Shown one piece after another: positions 25,749 to 34,360 of a stretch of 64,000 bases of DNA (position 1 is the first letter of the stretch; each line of letters starts with the position of its first letter). This stretch comes from Paenibacillus flagellatus. GTDB lineage: Bacteria; Bacillota; Bacilli; Paenibacillales; NBRC-103111. The notes under the pieces were generated by a model. The model was not told where the DNA came from and made no database searches. It was given only the letters and a program-made list of their open reading frames with translations. Location of the stretch: NCBI RefSeq assembly GCF_003217775.1, contig NZ_QJVJ01000013.1, positions 1 through 64,000 on the forward strand. The letters run 5' to 3'. The position numbers and the translations under genes were made by a program.

Positions 25749-26237
25749 GTGAGACGAACGGAACGGTACCCGGTCGACGGACCGAACGCCCTATGGCAAA
25801 TTTACAAGACGGTCAGCAAATGGAAGGCGGTTCGCAATTTCGTCTTCATCCAGCTTGCCCGGTACTGCCCGTCGCTGCCGGTCAAAAATTGGATCTACCG
25901 GCGCGTGCTCGGCATGGAGGTCGGGGAGAACGCCGCATTCGCGCTGATGGTGATGGTGGACGTCTTTTTCCCCGAAAAAATCCATGTCGGCCGCAACACG
26001 ATCATCGGATACAACACGACGATATTGGCCCACGAATATTTGATCAAGGAATACCGTCTCGGCGACGTCCGCATCGGATCGGACGTCATGATCGGCGCGA
26101 ATACGACCATTCTCCCCGGCGTCACGATCGGCGACGGGGCGGTCGTGGGGGCGGGCTCGGTCGTCCACCGCGACGTCGAGCCGGGAAGCTTCGTAGCCGG
26201 CAATCCGCTGCAAGTTATCCGGCGCCCGGGGGAATGA
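25749..26237 (+). CDS. Left-handed beta-helix acyltransferase (YvoF-like)
   Basis: Protein of 162 residues with hexapeptide repeats (IHVGRNTIIGYNTTI, VRIGSDVMIGANTTI, VTIGDGAVVGAGSVV) forming a left-handed beta helix, as in O-acetyltransferases. The GTG start at 25749 lies seven bases after AGAGGGAG. The acceptor is unknown, as for the B. subtilis homologue in the same operon position. The stop codon is part of the terminator hairpin. Confidence 0.83.
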   Translation: MRRTERYPVDGPNALWQIYKTVSKWKAVRNFVFIQLARYCPSLPVKNWIYRRVLGMEVGENAAFALMVMVDVFFPEKIHVGRNTIIGYNTTILAHEYLIKEYRLGDVRIGSDVMIGANTTILPGVTIGDGAVVGAGSVVHRDVEPGSFVAGNPLQVIRRPGE

Positions 26238-26258
26238 CGCTCCCCGGGTTTTTCCTTT
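26225..26258 (+). terminator. Terminator of the hprK operon
   Basis: CCCGGGG and CCCCGGG form a 7-bp stem around the stop codon of the acyltransferase gene, followed by TTTTTCC and TTTTTT. Confidence 0.8.
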
Positions 26259-26282
26259 TTTCCCCGAACCGACGAAACCCGA

Positions 26283-26311
26283 TTGACGACGCGGATCGCC
26301 CGTGGTAAACT
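26283..26311 (+). promoter_or_regulatory. Sigma-A promoter of the histidine operon
   Basis: TTGACG (26283-26288), 17 bases, TAAACT (26306-26311). The leader to hisZ is about 105 bases. Confidence 0.72.
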
Positions 26312-26331
26312 TACAGCTATATTCTTTAATT

Positions 26332-26376
26332 TGGTAGTATGGTAGCATGGTATCGCTTTAAAGTGATGAAGTGATT
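26332..26376 (+). repeat. Short tandem repeats in the hisZ leader
   Basis: Three tandem 8-mers TGGTAGTA, TGGTAGCA, TGGTATCG (26332-26355), then AAGTGATG, AAGTGATT (26361-26376). No T-box consensus and no run of His codons is seen. Function unknown. Confidence 0.5.
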
Positions 26377-26422
26377 AGGCCATGAATGCCGTACGGAATC
26401 GATGTCAAGAACGGGGTGCCTC

Positions 26423-27589
26423 ATGTCGAAACCGAAAGTGTTTGAGAAGCCGACCGGCGTCAAAGATTATTTGCCGGATACGGTCGCCAAGCTGCGGCGC
26501 ATCGAGACGAACGTACTGGAATGCATGCGCAAGTGGGGGTACCGGCAAATCATTACGCCCACGCTCGAATATTACGATACGGTCGGAATGGCCAGCTCGA
26601 CGTCCGACCGGAAGCTGTTCAAGCTGCTGGACAAGAAAGGGACGACCGTCGTGCTCCGTTCGGACATGACGGCGCCGATCGCCCGCGTCGTGGCTTCGCT
26701 CCTGAAGGAGCAGCCGTTCCCGCTGCGGCTTTCGTACCATTCGAACGTCTTTCGCGCGTTCGAGGACGAAGCGGGCCGGGAGGCGGAATTTTTCCAAACC
26801 GGCGTGGAGCTGGTCGGCGATCCGACGGCCGATGCCGATGCGGAGGTGGTGGCGCTCGCGATCGCCTGCCTGAAGGCGGCGGGCATCGGCCAGTTCAAAA
26901 TCGCGCTCGGCCACGTCGGCTTCCTGAACGGCCTGTTCCAGGAGGCGCTGCCGGACCGGCCGGACGCGCAGAGCGCGCTGAAAGACCGTCTGCTCCAGCG
27001 CGACCACGTCGGATACCGCGAGCTGCTGCGCCGGACGGAGCTGGACGCTACGGTCCGCGCCGAGCTCGAGGGGATTTTGCGGCTGCGCGGCGGCCAGGAA
27101 ATATGCGAGCAAGCCCGGGCGCTGTCGAACGACCGGATGGCGCAGGAGGCGATCCGCCATCTGTGCGAAGTGTGGGACGTTTTGCAGGCGTACGGCGTCA
27201 GCGAGCACGTGCTGATCGATTTGACGATGATCGGCGACTTCACCTATTATACGGGAATGACGTTCGAAGGGTACGCCGCCGACCTCGGCTTCCCGGTATG
27301 CAACGGCGGCCGCTACGACAATTTGCTTCAACAATTCGACCGCCCGGCGGCCGCTACCGGCTTCGCGCTCAAGACGAACCGGATCATGGAAGTGACGGCC
27401 CAGGAAGAAGCCGACCGTCGCCCGTACCGGGTGCTTGTCCTGTACGCGCCGGTGAAGGTCAAGGAAGCGCTCGACTGCGCGCGGGAGCTGCGCCTGCGCG
27501 ACGATGCGATGGTGGAGACGGCGCGGCTTGCCGGGCAGCGCGAGGCGGGGCTGGCCGCCGGCTACGACGAGGTTATCGAGTTCGTCTGA
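26423..27589 (+). CDS. hisZ: ATP phosphoribosyltransferase regulatory subunit HisZ
   Basis: Protein of 388 residues, a catalytically inactive paralogue of histidyl-tRNA synthetase. It has class II synthetase-like motifs ([37 protein letters not shown]) and binds the short HisG to form the active, histidine-inhibited enzyme. I chose ATG 26423; its ribosome binding site is weak (CGGGGTG). First gene of the his operon. Confidence 0.93.
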   Translation: MSKPKVFEKPTGVKDYLPDTVAKLRRIETNVLECMRKWGYRQIITPTLEYYDTVGMASSTSDRKLFKLLDKKGTTVVLRSDMTAPIARVVASLLKEQPFPLRLSYHSNVFRAFEDEAGREAEFFQTGVELVGDPTADADAEVVALAIACLKAAGIGQFKIALGHVGFLNGLFQEALPDRPDAQSALKDRLLQRDHVGYRELLRRTELDATVRAELEGILRLRGGQEICEQARALSNDRMAQEAIRHLCEVWDVLQAYGVSEHVLIDLTMIGDFTYYTGMTFEGYAADLGFPVCNGGRYDNLLQQFDRPAAATGFALKTNRIMEVTAQEEADRRPYRVLVLYAPVKVKEALDCARELRLRDDAMVETARLAGQREAGLAAGYDEVIEFV

Positions 27590-27612
27590 TGGATCAGGAA
27601 AGGGTGGTCGCG

Positions 27613-28251
27613 ATGGGAGACCTGTTGAAAGTGGCGATTCCGAAAGGACGGATCGTCAAACATATACACCGGTTGTTTCAGGAAGCGGGTCTGCCTCTCC
27701 CGGAAGAGCTGGACGACTCGCGGAAGTTCATTATTCCCGCTCACGAGATGGGAATGGAGTTTATCGTCGCGAAGCCGGCGGACGTGCCGACGTACGTCGA
27801 ATACGGGGTGGCCGATATCGGCATCGCCGGCAAGGACGTGCTGCTCGAGGAAAACCGGAACGTCTACGAGCTGCTCGATCTCGGCATCGCCCGCTGCCGC
27901 TTCTCGGTCATCGGCTTGCCGGACTGGAAGCCGGTGCTCAATCCGCGGGTGGCGAGCAAGTTTCCGAACGTGGCGTCGCAATATTTCCGCGAGAAGGGGC
28001 AGCAGGTCGAAGTGATCAAGCTGAACGGCAACGTCGAGCTGGCTCCCTTGATCGGCTTGGCCGACCGGATCGTCGATCTGGTCGAGACGGGCAATACGAT
28101 TCGCGAGAACGGGCTCGTCGAGCTGGAGAAAATAACGGACATCACGAGCCGTCTGATCGCGAACCGGGTCAGCTACCGGATGAAAAACGACGCGGTGCAG
28201 CGGCTGTGCGACCGGCTGCAGTCGGCCGTAACGGCCGCCGCCGCGCGATGA
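27613..28251 (+). CDS. hisG: ATP phosphoribosyltransferase catalytic subunit, short form
   Basis: Enzyme of 212 residues that joins ATP and PRPP in the first step of histidine synthesis. The short form lacks the regulatory C-terminal domain, which explains the presence of HisZ. The signature around [19 protein letters not shown] contains the PRPP-binding loop. AGGAAAGG lies nine bases before ATG 27613. An ATG at 27589 overlapping the hisZ stop is an alternative that adds eight residues. Confidence 0.95.
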   Translation: MGDLLKVAIPKGRIVKHIHRLFQEAGLPLPEELDDSRKFIIPAHEMGMEFIVAKPADVPTYVEYGVADIGIAGKDVLLEENRNVYELLDLGIARCRFSVIGLPDWKPVLNPRVASKFPNVASQYFREKGQQVEVIKLNGNVELAPLIGLADRIVDLVETGNTIRENGLVELEKITDITSRLIANRVSYRMKNDAVQRLCDRLQSAVTAAAAR

Positions 28252-28271
28252 ACGGAAGGCAGGCGAATACG

Positions 28272-29564
28272 ATGCGGATCATGAAAGCGGGCGAATTCAA
28301 GCTGGAGCGGGAAGTCGAATACGGCACGCCCGAGCAGAACCGGACCGTTCAGGACATTCTCGAGCGCGTTCGGACGGAGGGCGACGCGGCGGTGCTCGAG
28401 CTGACCGAGCGGTTCGACAAGGTGAAGCTGCAAGCGAGCGAGCTGCGCGTCACCGATGAGGAAATACAAGCGGCTTACGGCCGGGTGGAGCCGGCGTTCG
28501 TCGAGGCGCTGCGCCGGGCGTCGGCGAATATTCGCGCGTTCCACGAGAAGCAGAAGCGGTCGTCGTGGATGGACGTCCAGCCGGACGGCACGATACTCGG
28601 GCAAGTGCTCCGGCCGCTTCGGCGGGTCGGGCTGTATGTGCCGGGCGGCAAGGCGGCGTACCCGTCGTCCGTGCTCATGAACGCGATCCCGGCCCAAGTG
28701 GCGGGCGTGCCGGAAATCGTCATGGTGACGCCGGCGTCCACTGGCGGCCAAGCGGGAATCGACCCGTACATCCTCGTGGCGGCGGCCGAAGCCGGCATCC
28801 GCGAGATGTACCGGGTCGGAGGAGCGCAGGCCGTCGGCGCGCTCGCTTACGGCACGGCGACGATTCCGCCGGTCGACAAGATCGTCGGCCCCGGCAACAT
28901 CTACGTCGCGCTGGCGAAGCGGTACGTGTACGGCGTCGTCGACATCGACAGCATCGCGGGGCCGAGCGAAATTCTCGTCATCGCCGACGACAGCGCGGAC
29001 CCGGGCTACATCGCGGCCGACCTGCTGTCGCAGGCGGAGCACGACGAGATGGCGTCGGCCATCCTCGTCACGACGTCGACGGCGCTCGCCGAGGCGGTGC
29101 GGGCCGAGGTGGCCCGGCAGCTGGAGCCGCTGCCGCGCAAGGCGATCGCCGAGCAGTCGATCCGCGAGCGCGGGGCGATTCTGATCGCGGCGAGCGACGA
29201 CGAGGCGGTCGCGACGTCGAACCGGCTCGCGCCGGAGCATCTCGAGCTGCTCGTGCGGGAGCCGTTCGGCTGGCTCGGCCGGATCGAGAACGCCGGCGCC
29301 ATCTTCCTCGGGCCGTACAGCACGGAGCCGGTGGGCGACTATTATGCCGGCCCGAACCATATTTTGCCGACGAACGGCACGGCGAGGTTCTCGTCCCCGC
29401 TGAACGTCGACGACTTCGTCAAGAAATCGAGCGTCATCCATTACAGCAAGGAAGCGCTGCTGCGGGGCGGCGAGGACATTATGACGCTGGCCAAGCACGA
29501 AGGACTGGAAGCCCATGCGAGGGCGGTCCAAATCCGACTGGAAAAGGAAGGGAAGCGCACATGA
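28272..29564 (+). CDS. hisD: Histidinol dehydrogenase
   Basis: Zinc enzyme of 430 residues catalysing the last two oxidations, histidinol to histidine with NAD. Family motifs are YVPGGKAAYPSSVLMNAIPA, GPGNIYVALAK, DIDSIAGPSEIL and SQAEHDE with zinc ligands, plus RLAPEHLEL. ATG 28272 is preceded by GGAAGGCAGG. An ATG at 28248 overlapping the hisG stop lacks a ribosome binding site. The stop overlaps hisB. Confidence 0.96.
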   Translation: MRIMKAGEFKLEREVEYGTPEQNRTVQDILERVRTEGDAAVLELTERFDKVKLQASELRVTDEEIQAAYGRVEPAFVEALRRASANIRAFHEKQKRSSWMDVQPDGTILGQVLRPLRRVGLYVPGGKAAYPSSVLMNAIPAQVAGVPEIVMVTPASTGGQAGIDPYILVAAAEAGIREMYRVGGAQAVGALAYGTATIPPVDKIVGPGNIYVALAKRYVYGVVDIDSIAGPSEILVIADDSADPGYIAADLLSQAEHDEMASAILVTTSTALAEAVRAEVARQLEPLPRKAIAEQSIRERGAILIAASDDEAVATSNRLAPEHLELLVREPFGWLGRIENAGAIFLGPYSTEPVGDYYAGPNHILPTNGTARFSSPLNVDDFVKKSSVIHYSKEALLRGGEDIMTLAKHEGLEAHARAVQIRLEKEGKRT

Positions 29565-30169
29565 GCGAAACGGCGAATCGCCCGGCCCGTACGGCCGGAA
29601 TCGAACGGAAGACGAACGAGACGAACATCAAGCTGTCGTTCAACGTGGACGGCAGCGGCGTATCGGAAATCGAGACGGACGTCCATTTTCTGAACCATAT
29701 GCTCGACCTGTTCACGAAGCACGGACAGTTCGACCTGCGCGTCGAAGCGGACGGCGACGTCGAAATCGACGACCACCATACGACCGAGGATATCGGCATC
29801 TGCCTCGGCCAGGCGCTCCGCGAAGCGCTCGGCGACAAGCGCGGCATCAAGCGGTACGCGAACGTGTTCGTGCCGATGGACGAGGCGCTCGCGCAGGTTG
29901 CGATCGACATCAGCAACCGGCCGCATCTCGAATACCGCGCGGAATTCCCGTCGGCGCAGGTCGGCAGCTTCACGACGGAGCTCGTCCACGAGTTTCTGTG
30001 GAAGTTCGCGCTGGAGGCGCGCATTACGCTGCACGTCATCGTCCATTACGGACGGAACACGCACCATATGGTGGAGGCGGTATTCAAGGCGCTCGGCCGC
30101 GCGCTCGACGAAGCGACGTCGATCGATCCTCGCGTGCAGGGCGTTCCTTCGACGAAAGGAGTGCTCTGA
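29561..30169 (+). CDS. hisB: Imidazoleglycerol-phosphate dehydratase
   Basis: Monofunctional enzyme of 202 residues without the phosphatase domain of the enterobacterial protein. Metal-binding His motifs are HFLNHML, DDHHTTEDIGI, HEFLWKFA and GRNTHHMVEA. Start overlaps the hisD stop (ATGA). Confidence 0.96.
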   Translation: MSETANRPARTAGIERKTNETNIKLSFNVDGSGVSEIETDVHFLNHMLDLFTKHGQFDLRVEADGDVEIDDHHTTEDIGICLGQALREALGDKRGIKRYANVFVPMDEALAQVAIDISNRPHLEYRAEFPSAQVGSFTTELVHEFLWKFALEARITLHVIVHYGRNTHHMVEAVFKALGRALDEATSIDPRVQGVPSTKGVL

Positions 30170-30172
30170 CGC

Positions 30173-30814
30173 GTGATCGCCATCATCGATTACGGCATGG
30201 GGAATTTGCACAGCGTGAGCAAAGCCGTCGAACGGCTCGGCTACGAGGCGGTCGTGACGTCCGACCCGGAGACGATCCTGGCGGCGGACGGCGCCATCCT
30301 GCCGGGCGTCGGCGCGTTCGGCGACGCGATGGCCGAGCTTACGGCAACCGGGCTGCGCGATACGGTCGTCCGCTACGCGGAGAGCGGCAAGCCGCTGCTC
30401 GGCATTTGCCTCGGCATGCAGCTGCTGTTCACGGAGAGCGAGGAGCACGGCCGCCACGAAGGGCTGAACCTGCTGCCGGGCAAGGTGATCCGCTTCCGCG
30501 GTCCCTATAAGGTGCCGCATATGGGGTGGAACCGGCTCGCGTTCCGGCAGGCATCGCCGCTGTTCGAGGGGCTGGAGGAGGGACACGTCTATTTCGTCCA
30601 CTCGTTCCATGCCATACCGGAGGTGACGACGGATCTGCTCGCGACGACCGATTACTTTCAGGCGGTGACGGCGGTAGTCGGGCGCGGCAGCGTGTACGGC
30701 ATGCAGTTTCACCCGGAGAAAAGCGGCGAGCTCGGCATGCGGCTGCTCGGCCGTTTCTTAAGCCTTTGCGGGACGGCGGAGCAGCCTTCCGTGGAAGCGG
30801 GGAACGCGCCATGA
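30173..30814 (+). CDS. hisH: Imidazole glycerol phosphate synthase glutaminase subunit
   Basis: Class I glutamine amidotransferase of 213 residues that feeds ammonia to HisF. The nucleophile Cys lies in [10 protein letters not shown] and the His/Glu pair in [11 protein letters not shown] start at 30173, three bases after the hisB stop. The stop overlaps the hisA start. Confidence 0.95.
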   Translation: MIAIIDYGMGNLHSVSKAVERLGYEAVVTSDPETILAADGAILPGVGAFGDAMAELTATGLRDTVVRYAESGKPLLGICLGMQLLFTESEEHGRHEGLNLLPGKVIRFRGPYKVPHMGWNRLAFRQASPLFEGLEEGHVYFVHSFHAIPEVTTDLLATTDYFQAVTAVVGRGSVYGMQFHPEKSGELGMRLLGRFLSLCGTAEQPSVEAGNAP

Positions 30815-31566
30815 AGTTCCGGCCGTGCATCGATATCCACCAAGGCAAGGTGAAGCAGATCGTCGGCGAATCGCTGCAGCCGGACGCGAGCCGCGTCGTC
30901 GAAAACTTCGTATCCGTCCACACGCCCGGCTATTACGCGGCGATGTACCGCGAGGACGGCTTGACCGGCGGCCACGTCATCATGCTGGGGGCGGGCAACG
31001 AAGAGGCGGCGGAGGAAGCGCTGCGCGCCTACCCGGGCGGCCTGCAGATCGGCGGCGGCATAACGGCGGACAACGCGGAACGGTACCTTTCGCTCGGCGC
31101 GTCGCACGTCATCGTCACCTCGTATATTTTTCAGGACGGCAAGCTGAACATGGACCGGCTGGACGCGATCGTCGAGAAGGTCGGCAAGGAGCGGCTCGTC
31201 ATCGATCTGAGCTGCAAGGAGAAGGACGGCAAGTATTACGTCGTGACGAACCAATGGCGGACGTTCAGCGATTTCGAAGTGAACGGCGCGGGGATCGCGC
31301 GGCTGGAGGCGTACTGCGACGAGCTGCTCATCCATGCCGTGGACGTCGAGGGGAAGCGCGAAGGGGTGCAGGAGAAGCTAGCGGCCGGACTGGCGGAATG
31401 GACGACGATTCCGACGACGTACGCCGGAGGCGCCCGCTCGCTCGACGACCTCGAACGGTTCCGCGATATCACGGGCGGCAAGCTCGACATCACGATCGGC
31501 AGCGCGCTCGACATCTTCGGCGGACAGCTGCCGTATCGCGATGTCGTCGAGTTTTGCCGCTCCTGA
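30811..31566 (+). CDS. hisA: ProFAR isomerase of the eukaryotic HIS6 type
   Basis: Protein of 251 residues in the hisA position between hisH and hisF. It opens with [17 protein letters not shown] and continues with [54 protein letters not shown] and GSALDIFGG. These match yeast HIS6 and plant-type isomerases rather than the usual bacterial HisA with IPAIDLKDGKCVRL. The reaction is still expected to be isomerisation of ProFAR to PRFAR. No second HisA is present in the operon. ATGA overlap with hisH shows it is a regular operon member. Confidence 0.93.
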   Translation: MKFRPCIDIHQGKVKQIVGESLQPDASRVVENFVSVHTPGYYAAMYREDGLTGGHVIMLGAGNEEAAEEALRAYPGGLQIGGGITADNAERYLSLGASHVIVTSYIFQDGKLNMDRLDAIVEKVGKERLVIDLSCKEKDGKYYVVTNQWRTFSDFEVNGAGIARLEAYCDELLIHAVDVEGKREGVQEKLAAGLAEWTTIPTTYAGGARSLDDLERFRDITGGKLDITIGSALDIFGGQLPYRDVVEFCRS

Positions 31567-31614
31567 CGGGGCGGATACGTTCCGATTTTGTAGGCAGAGA
31601 GGGGGAAGGGCCCA

Positions 31615-32373
31615 ATGCTGGCGAAACGAATTATCCCGTGCTTGGACGTGAAGGACGGACGCGTCGTGAAGGGCGTCAATTTCGTCAATTTGCGCGACGC
31701 CGGCGATCCGGTGGAGCTGGCGGCCGCTTACGACCGGGAAGGCGCGGACGAGCTCGTCTTCCTCGACATTTCCGCTTCGTTCGAGGGACGGGCGACGATG
31801 GTCGAGGTCGTGAAGAAGACGGCCGGCGAAATTACGATTCCGTTCACGGTCGGCGGCGGCATCGCGAGCGTGGACGACATGAAGCGGCTGCTCCGGGCCG
31901 GAGCGGACAAGATCGGCATCAACACCGCGGCGGTCAAAAACCCGCGCCTCGTCGCGGACGGAGCGGCCAAGTTCGGCTCGCAATGCATCGTCGTGGCGAT
32001 CGACGCGAAGTTCAACGCCGACTGGGACGAATGGGAAGTGTACACGCACGGCGGGCGCAACGCGACCGGCATGAAGGCGCTCGAATGGGCGCAGCACGTC
32101 GAGGAGCTTGGCGCGGGCGAAATTTTGCTCACGAGCATGGACGCCGACGGCACGAAGGACGGCTTCGACCTGAAGCTGACGCGGGCGGTGTCGGAGCGGC
32201 TCGGCATCCCGGTCATCGCTTCGGGCGGCGCGGGGCGCAAGGAGCATTTTTACGACGTGTTCACGCAAGGGAAGGCCGACGCGGGACTCGCGGCGACCGT
32301 GTTTCATTACAAAGAAATGACGATCCAGGACGTCAAGGACGATCTGGCGGGCAAAGGAGTGGAAATCCGGTGA
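31615..32373 (+). CDS. hisF: Imidazole glycerol phosphate synthase cyclase subunit
   Basis: Barrel enzyme of 252 residues. It has the N-terminal [18 protein letters not shown] (catalytic Asp11 position), [11 protein letters not shown], and D/G phosphate-binding motifs VIASGGAG near the C-terminus. It combines PRFAR and HisH-derived ammonia into IGP and AICAR. Unlike the neighbouring hisA it is of normal bacterial type. The ribosome binding site is AGAGAGGGGGAAGG. Confidence 0.96.
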   Translation: MLAKRIIPCLDVKDGRVVKGVNFVNLRDAGDPVELAAAYDREGADELVFLDISASFEGRATMVEVVKKTAGEITIPFTVGGGIASVDDMKRLLRAGADKIGINTAAVKNPRLVADGAAKFGSQCIVVAIDAKFNADWDEWEVYTHGGRNATGMKALEWAQHVEELGAGEILLTSMDADGTKDGFDLKLTRAVSERLGIPVIASGGAGRKEHFYDVFTQGKADAGLAATVFHYKEMTIQDVKDDLAGKGVEIR

Positions 32374-33053
32374 GCGGACAACAATTCGAACAACTGGCGG
32401 GCGTTGTCAAGTGGGACGCCCAAGGGCTCGTGCCGGCGATCGTGCAGGATGCGGCCAGCAAGGAAGTGCTCATGCTCGCATACATGAACCGGGAATCGCT
32501 CAAGCTGACGCTCGAGTCGGGAGAGACGTGGTTTTGGAGCCGCTCCCGCTCGGAGCTGTGGCACAAGGGCGCGACGTCCGGCCATACCCAGAAGGTGCGG
32601 TCGCTCCGTTACGACTGCGACGGCGATACGCTGCTCGTGACGGTGGATCAGACGGGGCCGGCCTGCCATACGGGCAAGTACAGCTGCTTTTACAACGAGG
32701 CTGCGGCGACCGGAGACAGCTCCTCCGCTGAAGCGGGCTCGGCCGGCGAAGGCCGGTTCGGCATTCTCGCCAAGCTGGAGGCGACGATCGCGCAGCGCGA
32801 CGCGGAGCGTCCGGAAGGGGCGTACACGACGTATTTGTTCGAGAAAGGCGTCGACAAAATTTTGAAGAAAGTCGGCGAGGAAGCGGCCGAAGTGATCATC
32901 GCCGCCAAAAACCGCAGCCGCGACGAGCTGCGCTACGAGGCGAGCGACCTGATCTTCCACCTGATGGTGCTGCTGCGCGAGCAGCGGCTGCCGCTCGACG
33001 ACGTGCTCGCCGAGCTCGGCCGCCGTCATGCGGCGAAACCGACGCCCGAGTAA
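32370..33053 (+). CDS. hisIE: Bifunctional phosphoribosyl-AMP cyclohydrolase/phosphoribosyl-ATP pyrophosphatase
   Basis: Fusion of 227 residues. The N-terminal HisI domain (to about residue 115) has [23 protein letters not shown]-type family sequence, SGHTQKV and the zinc region CHTGKYSCF. The C-terminal HisE domain (about 130-220) has [19 protein letters not shown] start at 32370 overlaps the hisF stop. Last gene of the operon. Confidence 0.95.
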   Translation: MSGQQFEQLAGVVKWDAQGLVPAIVQDAASKEVLMLAYMNRESLKLTLESGETWFWSRSRSELWHKGATSGHTQKVRSLRYDCDGDTLLVTVDQTGPACHTGKYSCFYNEAAATGDSSSAEAGSAGEGRFGILAKLEATIAQRDAERPEGAYTTYLFEKGVDKILKKVGEEAAEVIIAAKNRSRDELRYEASDLIFHLMVLLREQRLPLDDVLAELGRRHAAKPTPE

Positions 33054-33063
33054 CGTTTCCATT

Positions 33064-33105
33064 CGGCATCATGTCCCGGCAACCGCGGCATGATGTCGTT
33101 TTTTG
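33064..33105 (+). terminator. Terminator of the histidine operon
   Basis: Stem CGGCATCATG with CATGATGTCG followed by six T, eleven bases after the stop. Confidence 0.82.
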
Positions 33106-33138
33106 TGACAAAATGATGAATTGCGCCACTTAATCCTT

Positions 33139-33166
33139 TTGAAAAAACGAATCGGCAAGGTATAAT
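33139..33166 (+). promoter_or_regulatory. Sigma-A promoter of the prs-like gene
   Basis: TTGAAA (33139-33144), 16 bases, TATAAT (33161-33166). Confidence 0.68.
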
Positions 33167-33184
33167 AAACGATGGACTCATACG

Positions 33185-33252
33185 AGCCCTGTCGAGTCAA
33201 GTTAAAATTTGTTGAAGCCAGCGATTACCCGCTGCCGAACCGAACAGGCTGA
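33185..33252 (+). other. Possible structured 5' leader of the prs-like gene
   Basis: The 100-base leader contains AGCCCTGT pairing with ACAGGCT as an outer stem and CAGCG-ATTACC-CGCTG as an inner hairpin. I do not recognise a known riboswitch class. Confidence 0.4.
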
Positions 33253-33281
33253 GACGCTTTCACCATTTTTAGGAGGTAACC

Positions 33282-34232
33282 ATGTACAAGGACCAATGTA
33301 AAATCTTTTCCGGATCGTCCAATCCGAAGCTGGCGGAAGCCATCTGCGCCGAACTCGGCATTCCGCTCGGCCAAATCAAGCTGTCCCGTTTCAAAAGCGG
33401 CGAAGTGTACTGCTTGTACGAAGAGTCGATCCGCAATTGCGACGTTTTCCTGGTGCAGACGTTCTCAGCCCCGATCAACGATCATTTCGTCGAGCTTCTC
33501 GTCATGATCGACGCGGCCAAGCGGGCGTCCGCGAGAACGATCAACTTGGTCATCCCGTACTATGGTTATTCCCGTCAAGAGCGCAAAGCCGCTCCGCGCG
33601 AGCCGATCTCCGCGAAGCTCGTCGCCGACGTGCTGACGACCGCGGGCGCGCACAGCATCCTGACGGTCGACCTGCATGCGCCGGCCATCCAAGGCTTCTT
33701 CAATATACCGGTCAACCATATGACGTCGCTCGACCTGATCAGCGACTACATCCGCAGCAAAAACATCAAAAACCCGGTCGTCGTCTCCCCGGATGCGGGA
33801 CGAGCCACGACGGCGGAAAACTTGGCGAACATCCTGAACGCGCCGTTCGCGATCATGATCAAGAAGCGCCACGCCCACAACGAGGCGACGATTACGCACG
33901 TCATCGGCGACGTCGAAGGCCGGACGCCGATCATTATCGAGGATATGATCGATACGGGCAACACGATCGTCAAGGTCGTCGAAGGACTGAAGGAGCGCGG
34001 AGCGGAGGACAGCTTCGTCTGCGCCACCCATCCGGTCTTCTCCGGACCGGCGCTGCAGCGCCTCGACCATCCGAACATCCAGGAGGTCGTCATTACCGAC
34101 TCGATCGCGCTTCCCGACGACCGGCCGACGCGCTTCAAGGTGCTGTCGCTCGCCCATCTGTTCTCGGACGCCATCCGCATCATCCGCGAGGGCGGTTCGA
34201 TCAGCACGCTGTTCAAGTACGGCGGCGTTTGA
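33282..34232 (+). CDS. prs: Ribose-phosphate pyrophosphokinase, divergent paralogue
   Basis: PRPP synthetase family protein of 316 residues with AGGAGG eight bases before the ATG. It keeps FKSGEVYCLYEESIR-type ATP loop sequence and RQERKAAPREPISAK (flexible loop). Several family positions differ from classical bacterial Prs as I remember it: DLHAPAIQGFF instead of DLHAxQIQGFF, SPDAGRATTAE instead of SPDHGGVTRAR, and EDMIDTGNT instead of DDMIDTAGT. It stands directly behind the his operon, whose first enzyme consumes PRPP, and has its own promoter. It may be a specialised or regulatory PRPP synthetase; activity is not certain. Confidence 0.85.
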   Translation: MYKDQCKIFSGSSNPKLAEAICAELGIPLGQIKLSRFKSGEVYCLYEESIRNCDVFLVQTFSAPINDHFVELLVMIDAAKRASARTINLVIPYYGYSRQERKAAPREPISAKLVADVLTTAGAHSILTVDLHAPAIQGFFNIPVNHMTSLDLISDYIRSKNIKNPVVVSPDAGRATTAENLANILNAPFAIMIKKRHAHNEATITHVIGDVEGRTPIIIEDMIDTGNTIVKVVEGLKERGAEDSFVCATHPVFSGPALQRLDHPNIQEVVITDSIALPDDRPTRFKVLSLAHLFSDAIRIIREGGSISTLFKYGGV

Positions 34233-34313
34233 CCCCAAGCGCCGATTCAGGCCGGCCTCCGGCGCTCGCACTTGCTGCGGCGGCGCCGCAAACCAGTAGG
34301 TAATCTCGAAGAT

Positions 34314-34325
34314 GTGTGGTATACT
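34314..34325 (+). promoter_or_regulatory. Extended -10 promoter of the TPR gene
   Basis: TGGTATACT (34317-34325) is an extended -10 element. No good -35 is visible. Confidence 0.5.
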
Positions 34326-34360
34326 TTGAGGAAAGTCCAGTTGCCGGAGGTGCCTGAAGC

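Noticed and set aside
26332-26376. Possible T-box riboswitch or CRISPR-like repeat in the hisZ leader
   Set aside because: The T-box core sequence is missing, and the 8-base units are too short and too few for a CRISPR array.
27504-29564. Long open frame fused across hisG and hisD
   Set aside because: High GC content keeps alternative frames open. The upstream portion has no family similarity, while hisG in the other frame is clear.
33185-33252. PRPP or purine riboswitch upstream of prs
   Set aside because: The pairings seen do not show the conserved core of any riboswitch class I can recall, so it is only recorded as a possible structured leader.
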